A stretch of DNA of 17,478 nucleotides from an uncultured Clostridia bacterium (GTDB lineage Bacteria > Bacillota > Clostridia > Christensenellales > Aristaeellaceae). The DNA is taken from contig CAMOHY010000013.1 in NCBI GenBank assembly GCA_946615495.1, positions 1-17,478 of the forward strand. The letters run 5' to 3'. The position numbers and the translations under genes were made by a program. The notes below the pieces were generated by a model that was not told the DNA's origin, searched no databases, and saw only the letters and a program-made list of their open reading frames with translations. Below are positions 6,985 through 12,540 of this stretch, piece by piece (positions within the stretch are counted from its first letter, which is position 1; each line of letters begins with the position of its first letter).

Positions 6985-7784
6985 CCCATTTCCCGGTAGT
7001 ATAGAAACATATATTGCTGATAAATGCCGTTGTAAGGGCTGTAGGCCTGGAAGGGGTAGCCGCCTGGATACTCGTTTTCCAGCACGCGCTTCATCCATAC
7101 GTCGACGGGAAAGGCGTTTATATGGTGCAGCCCGAAAAGGGATACGCAGCTGGCAACCTTTACGCCCACGCCCAAAAGCTCCATCAGCCGGGCCAGGGCC
7201 TCCTCCTCCGGGGCCGGAATAAGGGCCTCCAGGCCGATGCTCCCCTCCGCCACGGCTTGGGCCGCCGCCTGCACGTATTTCCAGCGGTAGCCCAGCTTGC
7301 AGTCCATCAATTGCGCCTGGCTGAGCCGCAAAACGGCCTGAGGCGTCGGGAAGGAAAAGCAATCCTCCTCCAGCCTTTCCCCCGCCGCGCGGCAAAGCAG
7401 GTCAATGGAGCGCATGATGGCGGGAATGTTCTTGTTCTGCGATATAATGAAGCTGACCAGCGTTTCCCAGGGGTCCTGCCGCAGAATGCGCACGCCCTGG
7501 GCATACGCCGCCGCCGCGTAAAGGAAGGGGTCCGCGCCGGGGTCGATGCGCTGGCGGATCAGGCGGTAGTTTTCGTCCAGGTCAAAGTAAGGCCGCCAGA
7601 GGGTATGGTATTCTTCTTCCGTGCAATTTAGGCGGAAGGCGTCCTCGCCCGTCCGCCCGATGCGCAGCACGGCCCCTTTGTGGATGATGCGGTATTGGCC
7701 GCCGCTTTCCCTTTGCCAGCGGAAGCATTGGCCGCTGCGGGCCGTTTTGTCCAGGTCGAAATCGTCCGTCAGGTGTATTTCCAT
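6972..7784 (-). CDS. 8-oxoguanine DNA glycosylase (OGG1 type)
   Basis: A 270-residue base-excision repair enzyme of the HhH-GPD superfamily, closest in layout to OGG1. It should remove 8-oxoguanine from DNA and nick the strand with its lyase activity. The N-terminal domain includes SGQCFRWQ (17-24), the usual OGG1 opening. ILRQDPWETLVSFIISQNKNI (100-120) is the HhH-GPD core entry. The hairpin LGVGVKVASC (204-213) supplies catalytic Lys209, and PVDVW (227-231) supplies the essential Asp228. No FeCys4 cluster loop is present, which excludes MutY/Nth. The ATG at 7784 is chosen because AAGGAG lies nine bases before it; a TTG 18 bases further upstream would precede that site. Divergent from the MFS gene; a repair role independent of its neighbours is expected. 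Confidence 0.92.
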   Translation of the reverse strand: MEIHLTDDFDLDKTARSGQCFRWQRESGGQYRIIHKGAVLRIGRTGEDAFRLNCTEEEYHTLWRPYFDLDENYRLIRQRIDPGADPFLYAAAAYAQGVRILRQDPWETLVSFIISQNKNIPAIMRSIDLLCRAAGERLEEDCFSFPTPQAVLRLSQAQLMDCKLGYRWKYVQAAAQAVAEGSIGLEALIPAPEEEALARLMELLGVGVKVASCVSLFGLHHINAFPVDVWMKRVLENEYPGGYPFQAYSPYNGIYQQYMFLYYREMGKAA

Positions 7785-7807
7785 GGTTTTATTCTCCTTC
7801 AAAAGCC

Positions 7808-7836
7808 ATTATACAGGAAGGAGAGCGGAAAGGAAA
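7808..7836 (-). promoter_or_regulatory. Glycosylase promoter
   Basis: A perfect TATAAT lies on the minus strand at 7813-7808. The -35 position (7836-7831, TTTCCT, 17-bp spacer) is a poor match. The transcript would begin near 7801, giving a very short leader that contains only the AAGGAG site before ATG 7784. Confidence 0.45.
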
Positions 7837-7857
7837 CAGGAAAATCCCGCGCGGGGC

Positions 7858-7886
7858 TTGCTTTTTTTGTTCAATTATTTTATCAT
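7858..7886 (+). promoter_or_regulatory. MFS transporter promoter
   Basis: TTGCTT (7858-7863), a 17-bp T-rich spacer and TATCAT (7881-7886) give a reasonable sigma-A promoter about 50 bases before the ATG at 7941. The palindrome CCCGCGCGGG just upstream lies between this and the divergent glycosylase promoter. Confidence 0.5.
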
Positions 7887-7940
7887 GCGGAAGCGGCATC
7901 CGCCGCAAACCACCCACTGCTTTAAGAAAGGAACGCTTCT

Positions 7941-9137
7941 ATGGCGGCCAATATCCGAACCAATTACAACCACACCATTTACGCCAGCTATGTGGGCTAC
8001 ATCACCCAGGCCATTGTGAACAATTTCGCGCCCCTGCTGTTTCTCACCTTTTCCCGGCAGTTTGGCCTGACTCTGGATAAAATCGCCCTGATTACCACGG
8101 TCAATTTCGGGGTGCAGCTGGCGGTGGACCTGATTTCCGCCCGTTTGGTAGACAGAATCGGCTACCGGGTTTCGGTGGTGGCGGCCCATATTTTTGCCGC
8201 CGCGGGGCTCGTTTGCCTGTCCACCCTTCCTTTCGCGCTGCCAAACGCGTACGCGGGCATTTTGCTTTCCGTGGTGCTGTACGCCGTCGGCGGCGGGCTC
8301 ATTGAGGTGCTCATCAGCCCCATTGTGGAGGCCTGCCCCACGGAAAAAAAGGAGGCGGCCATGAGCCTGCTGCACTCCTTTTACTGCTGGGGCCACGTGG
8401 CGGTGATTTTGCTGTCCACCCTGTATTTCCGGACGGCGGGCATTGAAAACTGGCGGTTCATGGCCATTGCGTGGGCCGCGGTGCCGCTGGCCAATTGCTT
8501 TTATTTTGCCAAGGTGCCCATTTATTCCATCACGGCGGACCGGGAACCCCTGTCCATTGGGGAACTGCTGCGCAAAAAGATGTTTTGGCTGTTGATGGTG
8601 GTGATGGTGTGCGCCGGAGCCTCCGAATTGGCCATGAGCCAGTGGGCGTCGGCCTTTGCGGAATCCGCGCTGAAGGTGTCCAAAACGGTGGGCGATCTGG
8701 CCGGGCCCTGCGCCTTCGCCGTGCTCATGGGCGCCGCCCGCGCCCTCTACGGCAAGTACAGCGAAAAAATTCCTTTGAAAAAAGCCATGCTGGGCTGCGC
8801 CGTTTTGTGCGTCGCGGCTTATCTGCTTTCTTCCCTCACCCGCTCGCCCCTGCTGGGCCTTATCGGCTGCGCGGTGTGCGGCTTTTCCGTGGGCATTTTC
8901 TGGCCCGGCACCTTCAGCATTGCCGCCGCGGCCCTGCCCTCCGCTGGCACGGCCATGTACGCCTTTATGGCCCTGGCGGGGGATGTGGGCTGTTCCGGCG
9001 GCCCCACCCTGGTGGGCTTTGTGGCCAACGCCTGCAAGGGCGATTTGAAAATGGGCCTGCTCACCGCCGTCGTGTTCCCGGTGGTGATATGGGCGGGCGT
9101 TTCCCGCCTCCGCCCAAAGGAAAAGGAAAAACGGTGA
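7941..9137 (+). CDS. MFS transporter
   Basis: A 398-residue Major Facilitator Superfamily secondary transporter in the cytoplasmic membrane, with the usual length and about 12 hydrophobic segments in two halves. The cytoplasmic loop between helices 2 and 3 is visible as ARLVDRIGYR, a degenerate form of the MFS A-motif. A charged central loop (around 195-215) joins the halves. LLHSFYCWG (about 141-149) resembles the helix-5 region of FucP/FHS-type sugar permeases, so a sugar or related small metabolite is a reasonable guess, but the substrate is not readable. AAAGGAA lies before the ATG at 7941. It is monocistronic and divergent from the glycosylase gene. Confidence 0.85.
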   Translation: MAANIRTNYNHTIYASYVGYITQAIVNNFAPLLFLTFSRQFGLTLDKIALITTVNFGVQLAVDLISARLVDRIGYRVSVVAAHIFAAAGLVCLSTLPFALPNAYAGILLSVVLYAVGGGLIEVLISPIVEACPTEKKEAAMSLLHSFYCWGHVAVILLSTLYFRTAGIENWRFMAIAWAAVPLANCFYFAKVPIYSITADREPLSIGELLRKKMFWLLMVVMVCAGASELAMSQWASAFAESALKVSKTVGDLAGPCAFAVLMGAARALYGKYSEKIPLKKAMLGCAVLCVAAYLLSSLTRSPLLGLIGCAVCGFSVGIFWPGTFSIAAAALPSAGTAMYAFMALAGDVGCSGGPTLVGFVANACKGDLKMGLLTAVVFPVVIWAGVSRLRPKEKEKR

Positions 9138-9193
9138 TTGTTGTTTGCATCCACTTATTGCGTAAATTTATCTTAATAATTAGAGAAAAAAGG

Positions 9194-9226
9194 GATGTAT
9201 TTACCACTTTATATTAAAAATACATC
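9194..9226. repeat. AT-rich inverted repeat
   Basis: GATGTATTT (9194-9202) and AAATACATC (9218-9226) form a perfect 9-bp stem with a 15-base loop in an AT-rich stretch after the MFS gene. No T-run follows on the plus strand. It may be a weak mRNA 3' structure or a protein-binding site. Confidence 0.4.
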
Positions 9227-9254
9227 AAATTTAAGCCAATATTCCCCACGAGCG

Positions 9255-9309
9255 AAAAAGGCCGTGAAGTCCGGGCGTTTTTTTAACGTCTTCTTTCACA
9301 GCCTTTTTT
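9255..9309. terminator. Bidirectional terminator
   Basis: AAAAAGGCCGTGAA (9255-9268) pairs with TTCACAGCCTTTTTT (9295-9309) with one mismatch, and has a loop containing a smaller CGTT/AACG hairpin. Both strands end in a T-run. It lies between the convergent MFS and cysteine-hydrolase genes and ends two bases before the latter's stop codon. Confidence 0.75.
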
Positions 9310-9310
9310 C

Positions 9311-10048
9311 TTACCGTTCTTCCCGGAACCATTCGCGGGGATACACGCCGTTTAAGTTTTCCTCCGCCCGCAGGATGCGCACGCCGGGGCAGGTGATGAT
9401 ATCCGTAATATCAGTGGAGCTGGCCAAGCCAGCGCCGGTAAAACCCCGGCGGATATACAGCCGGTTATAATTGGAGCCGGACACTTGCAGATAGAGCACC
9501 CGCCCCTTTTCCTCGTCCACGCTGTACACCATGGCGCTGTGCTGGTGCAGGCCCTTTTCATCGGTATACTCCACGCGCACAATGTCCCCCGGCTTGAGCC
9601 CTCCCGCCTCCTTGACGGACTTAAAGGGCGCCCAGTAGCGGTGGGGATTCCTTTCTCCGGACAATAGATAGCCCAAAAACTGGCAGAAGCCGAAGCATTC
9701 GCCCCAGCCGTCCCGGTTGGGTTCGCCGGGGTCCACCTCGTCCCAGTTCCAGCGGCAGCCGAACCAGCCCCAAGAGTAATAGAAGGGATCAAACCGGTCC
9801 TTGCTGGATTGGGTCCAGGCCTTTTTGCCCTCATGGCCATGAAAATTCTGGTAGGTGCGGGAGGGGGTGCTCCAGTACCATTCGTCATAGAGCTCGTATT
9901 CCTCGATGATGGCGTCCAAGTTCTCGGTGGTGTACACGCCCTGGAACCGGGTGTCAGTGAAGGTGCCCTCGGCGGCCTGAGCCCAGGGAATGGGCAGCCC
10001 GGCCAAAAAAAGCACCGCAATCAGAATCGCGCAGCAGTATCTTGGCAT
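9311..10048 (-). CDS. Secreted CHAP/NlpC-like cysteine hydrolase
   Basis: A 245-residue exported protein with the features of a papain-like peptidoglycan amidase or endopeptidase. Residues 1-25 are a signal peptide ending in WAQA. The active-site segment GECFGFC (116-122) places Cys118 at the start of a helix. LKPGDIVRV (151-159) is the strand motif usual before the catalytic histidine, and HQHSAMVYSV (168-177) supplies His170. VSGSNYN (189-195) matches the family's third position. Residues 26-110 are aromatic-rich and not recognised. Enzymes of this class cut peptide bonds in cell-wall stems or cross-bridges; that role is inferred here. ATG 10048 is chosen because GGAAGAG lies eight bases before it; ATG 10066, six codons upstream, lacks a ribosome site. 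Confidence 0.75.
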   Translation of the reverse strand: MPRYCCAILIAVLFLAGLPIPWAQAAEGTFTDTRFQGVYTTENLDAIIEEYELYDEWYWSTPSRTYQNFHGHEGKKAWTQSSKDRFDPFYYSWGWFGCRWNWDEVDPGEPNRDGWGECFGFCQFLGYLLSGERNPHRYWAPFKSVKEAGGLKPGDIVRVEYTDEKGLHQHSAMVYSVDEEKGRVLYLQVSGSNYNRLYIRRGFTGAGLASSTDITDIITCPGVRILRAEENLNGVYPREWFREER

Positions 10049-10134
10049 CGTATTCTTCTCTTCCATTTGTATGATTGAAAGGGAGAACTATTGGGCGCGC
10101 GGATGTCTCCCTCGAATAGAAAGCATCGCTTTCT

Positions 10135-10163
10135 TATATATTTTATCATACTTTGCCCTGCAA
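10135..10163 (-). promoter_or_regulatory. Cysteine-hydrolase promoter and 5' stem
   Basis: On the minus strand TTGCAG (10163-10158), a 17-bp spacer and TATATA (10140-10135). Just downstream AGAAAGC/GCTTTCT (10134-10128 with 10124-10118) would form a 7-bp hairpin near the transcript's 5' end, a shape that often stabilises mRNA. The leader to ATG 10048 is about 80 bases. The rest of the 10049-10374 gap holds a direct repeat, a weak terminator and no visible gene. Confidence 0.5.
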
Positions 10164-10280
10164 TGGTATGGACAGTTTGTAAAACATTTTTAAAATTTTC
10201 GGCCGTGAAGCTCATCGTAAGATTCAATGCGGCGATTCTGGCGTCAGGAAAAAAGCTTTAAGCTGCGGAAAGTGAACAGC

Positions 10281-10333
10281 GTCCAGTTTATATAGCTGAT
10301 ATAAAGGCACACGGTCCAGTATATCGACTATTT
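10281..10333. repeat. Imperfect direct repeat
   Basis: GTCCAGTTTATATAGCTGAT (10281-10300) is echoed by GTCCAGTATATCGACTATTT (10314-10333), about 33 bases apart. Both share GTCCAGT followed by a TATA-rich stretch. It lies beyond the stop of the second anti-sigma gene. Possibly tandem protein-binding sites or chance. Confidence 0.3.
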
Positions 10334-10360
10334 AAAACCGCAGGCCCTTTTTTCATGCGG
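10334..10360 (-). terminator. Weak terminator after pair 2
   Basis: On the minus strand CCGCA (10360-10356) pairs with TGCGG (10342-10338) around a 13-base loop, followed by TTTT (10337-10334). The stem is short. It is placed 15 bases after the stop of the anti-sigma-like gene, which is the main support. Confidence 0.35.
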
Positions 10361-10374
10361 AAAGTTTGAGCAGG

Positions 10375-11457
10375 TTATATTTCTTGCAGATCCATAGGAA
10401 CAGTCACAATCCAGTTCCCCTCCATCTTCAGGCCGGAGGAAAATATCAAAACCTCCAGATGCAGGTCATATAAATCCAAAGAACGTACATCAAACATGTA
10501 TTCCTCAAAAAGCTGATGATTGTTATGCCATTTAAGGGAATGCACGGTAGTTTCTTCCCCCTCCTTGCCTGTTGACACCGTATGGCCGTCCGTGATCCTG
10601 TTACCTTTTCCATCAGTCATAATGGCCGATACGGAATCATCCAGATCATACGGATCAGCGTCATCAGAGCGGAAACGAATATGGAAAAAACCATCTATCA
10701 AGCCATAATCCTCAATGGCTTTTCCTTGAACGATCTGGATGTCCAAATGCTCACGGTGGTGCGGAAGCACCGGAACCGCGGAGAGTACATCGGGCATATA
10801 ATATTGTGCCATCCATTCCTGCCATACGCCATAGGTTCCGCCAATGCCTTTGGAGTCGGCAATCACATTCTCCTGCTTCATACCCTGAACTGGTTCCGCC
10901 GCTTTTTTCCAATCGACCATGTCCGTAATGTCCACTTGCAAGGATTTATTTCCGGAACGGAAATTGGTGAAATGAAGGGTAAGCTTTTCCACAAATCCGT
11001 GCACAACTTCTTCCGCGAGAAACGCCGCCGTTTTCGTTTCTTGATCGAAAGAAATCATCGAACAGGAAGCGCTGGAGCCGAGGAGCGGCGGGACCACCTC
11101 CGTGGTTTCGTCAATCCGATTGCCAATCAGATCCCGCATGGTGAAAGCTATCATTACACGATCTTCATCCACAGCGACGGATTGAACCTCCAGCCGGATT
11201 CCTTGGTCCTCGCAGGACAAATGAACAGGCCTGATGGTCTGGGCGGCCCAAGGCCAAATTTGGTATAGAATATCGTTAAAAACCGTCGATGTACACGCCA
11301 AGGCGGTGAATGTGCCTGTGAGCATCACCATGACAGCGGCGAAAACGGCGGCAAAGCGCGTCCAGGAAAACATGCGCCTCGCCGTACCGTTTTTTCCCCG
11401 CGCCAAAAAATCGGGATCGATTTCTCCGATCGCCTCCAGCAATTCTTCATTGGTCAT
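10375..11457 (-). CDS. Anti-sigma-like membrane protein, pair 2
   Basis: A 360-residue single-pass protein paired with the sigma factor upstream. Residues 1-33 are cytoplasmic (TNEELLEAIGEIDPDFLAR, then a basic GKNGTARR). Residues 34-55 are the membrane helix, and about 56-360 form an extracytoplasmic region of beta-rich segments. This follows the DUF4179-like plan of pair 1, though its cytoplasmic arm is different in sequence. It has no zinc anti-sigma motif. The ATG at 11457 is preceded by AAAGGAG and overlaps the sigma stop codon as ATGA, giving translational coupling. Base composition of this gene is less GC-rich than the flanking genes, as is its sigma partner's, which suggests separate acquisition. 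The signal is unknown. Confidence 0.7.
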   Translation of the reverse strand: MTNEELLEAIGEIDPDFLARGKNGTARRMFSWTRFAAVFAAVMVMLTGTFTALACTSTVFNDILYQIWPWAAQTIRPVHLSCEDQGIRLEVQSVAVDEDRVMIAFTMRDLIGNRIDETTEVVPPLLGSSASCSMISFDQETKTAAFLAEEVVHGFVEKLTLHFTNFRSGNKSLQVDITDMVDWKKAAEPVQGMKQENVIADSKGIGGTYGVWQEWMAQYYMPDVLSAVPVLPHHREHLDIQIVQGKAIEDYGLIDGFFHIRFRSDDADPYDLDDSVSAIMTDGKGNRITDGHTVSTGKEGEETTVHSLKWHNNHQLFEEYMFDVRSLDLYDLHLEVLIFSSGLKMEGNWIVTVPMDLQEI

Positions 11458-12011
11458 AGCAAATTCTCCTTTTGCAGTTCTTTTTTCAGGTTTTTCCGGA
11501 TACGAAACAGCCGTGCCGCAGCCCAATTGGGCGAACGGTCAAACTGCCGGGCCAGTTCCTTCACCGGCGTCATATACCAGTACCGCGCCATGAACAGGTT
11601 TTGATCCCCTTCCGGCAAATTTTGCACGAAGCGATTGATCGCTTCCGTGAGGAAATGACGATCCACCATTTCCTCCGTGCTGGAGCTGGCTGACGTAATC
11701 TGGGCCAATTCATCCAGTACAAGTGTCAGTTCTCCCCCGCCACGCTTTTGGGCCATCCGGCCCCGCAGACGGGAAATAGCATTTTTTCGGGTCAAAGTTC
11801 CCAAGTAGCTTTTCAAATGCTCCGGACGGTTGGGAGGAATGGTCGTCCAGGCAGCCAGCAGCGCATCGTTTACGCATTCATCCTCATCCCGATGATCGTG
11901 CAAAATCTTTCCGGCAATTCTTCTGCAAAATCCGCCGTACTTCGCCAAGGATACTTCGATTGCCTTTTCATCCCGCTCCCAAAACAGTGCCAGAATCTCC
12001 CGCTCTTCCAT
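11454..12011 (-). CDS. ECF sigma-70 factor, pair 2
   Basis: A 185-residue ECF-type sigma factor. Region 2 spans about 7-85: FCRRIAGKILHDHRDEDECV (28-47) matches the core-binding helix with the usual D-x-E-D-x-V pattern, and LKSYLGTLTRKNAISRLR (66-83) is the -10 helix. Region 4 spans about 120-180, with LPEGDQNLFMARYWYMTPVK (132-151) leading into the helix-turn-helix ELARQFDRSPNWAAARLFRI (152-171). The long linker (86-118) is rich in Gly and Ser. The CGGAGGAGG ribosome site fixes the ATG at 12011. The gene is coupled to the anti-sigma gene by a 4-base overlap. Upstream lie a candidate ECF promoter and then, in the opposite direction, the IS relic. Confidence 0.88.
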   Translation of the reverse strand: MEEREILALFWERDEKAIEVSLAKYGGFCRRIAGKILHDHRDEDECVNDALLAAWTTIPPNRPEHLKSYLGTLTRKNAISRLRGRMAQKRGGGELTLVLDELAQITSASSSTEEMVDRHFLTEAINRFVQNLPEGDQNLFMARYWYMTPVKELARQFDRSPNWAAARLFRIRKNLKKELQKENLL

Positions 12012-12071
12012 TTTTCCTCCTCCGTGTATTGAAGGCCTTCACTTCTATTATCGCAAATCATCGATTTATAT

Positions 12072-12095
12072 TACGCTTAAATACTCTAACTTTCC
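12072..12095 (-). promoter_or_regulatory. Candidate ECF promoter, pair 2
   Basis: On the minus strand GGAAA (12095-12091), 15 bases, then CGTA (12075-12072), about 60 bases before the sigma ATG. The spacing is the same as at 6899-6922. CGTA is a common ECF -10 core. Pattern match only. Confidence 0.35.
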
Positions 12096-12165
12096 ATAAA
12101 GCAGCTTCGCAGGAACGCAGGAGACACAAGGAGATGAAGCAGGAAAATTATGAATAAATAAGAAA

Positions 12166-12233
12166 GGCAAAGCCCTTGAAATCTGGCAAAATAGAAGGCG
12201 GCCAAACCAACTAACCAGAGAAGGAGCTTTGCC
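12166..12233 (+). promoter_or_regulatory. Start-region inverted repeat of the IS relic
   Basis: GGCAAAGC (12166-12173) is the exact complement of GCTTTGCC (12226-12233). The second arm fills the space between the AAGGAG ribosome site (12221-12226) and the ATG at 12234. A transcript reading in from outside would carry both arms and mask the start, a device known from IS10 and IS50 that limits transposase made from neighbouring promoters. The role here is inferred. Confidence 0.4.
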
Positions 12234-12431
12234 ATGACAAGCATTGCACAAAATCAGGGAAAAGGCCAGAGGAAAATAAGTGCGACGCTGAAAAGATTTT
12301 TCGCGGAGTATCGAATGGCGTTATTGCTGCGTGGATGCCGGGGAAAAAAGCAGAAAGAGGTATCCGCATACGAGATATTTCGGTATCTGTTACTCCGCGC
12401 TCTGTACGCTGTTCACTGCTCCGTGACTTAG
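12234..12431 (+). pseudogene. IS4-like transposase, N-terminal fragment
   Basis: A 65-codon frame with a good ribosome site (AAGGAG, seven bases before ATG). Its pattern L-x-R-F-F-A-E-Y-R (19-27), LLLRGC (30-35) and YEIFRYLLL (46-54) resembles the N-terminus of clostridial IS4-type DDE transposases, which run to roughly 400 residues or more. The expected 'FxxRSMY' continuation is replaced by ALYAVHCSVT and a stop, and no DDE catalytic domain follows before the convergent redox operon at 12459. It is therefore a truncated relic and cannot transpose itself. The match is from memory of the family pattern; an unrelated small protein is the alternative. Confidence 0.55.
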
Positions 12432-12456
12432 ATACCGCTCACGGCTGAACAGATAC
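12381..12456. repeat. Nested competing inverted repeats
   Basis: Several perfect arms overlap. GTATCTGTT (12383-12391) pairs with AACAGATAC (12448-12456). CTGTTCA (12409-12415) pairs with TGAACAG (12446-12452). CCGTGA (12421-12426) pairs with TCACGG (12439-12444). CGGTATC (12381-12387) pairs with GATACCG (12431-12437). The first two cannot form together because they share AACAG. The block spans the broken end of the transposase fragment. Confidence 0.55.
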
Positions 12457-12458
12457 GT

Positions 12459-12536
12459 TTAAATTATAGTAGAATGGAGCATCCCACGCCAGCCGAGCGG
12501 CTTCTTCGTTTTCTTCCGCCGCGGCTGCGCTTTCAT
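12459..12536 (-). pseudogene. Truncated third gene of the redox operon
   Basis: The stop of the iron-sulfur/thioredoxin gene is read as CGG AGG TAA, and its GGAGG lies seven bases before an ATG at 12536. A frame of 25 codons follows: MKAQPRRKKTKKPLGWRGML (1-20), then HSTII and stop. The basic start is that expected of a membrane-anchored or exported protein, but the hydrophobic part is missing. The frame runs straight into the IS relic. This looks like the beginning of a third operon gene whose remainder was lost when the element arrived. The family cannot be told from 25 residues; an FMN-transfer or FMN-binding partner would fit the context, but that is speculation. Confidence 0.45.
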
Positions 12537-12540
12537 CCTT

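Noticed and set aside
9194..9226. AT-rich inverted repeat considered as a terminator for the MFS gene
   Set aside because: No T-run follows the stem on the plus strand; the structure at 9255-9309 is a much better terminator.
12012..12233. Possible small gene or RNA gene between sigma pair 2 and the IS relic
   Set aside because: No frame with a ribosome site and no tRNA-like or riboswitch-like fold was seen; only the candidate promoter and the IS start region.
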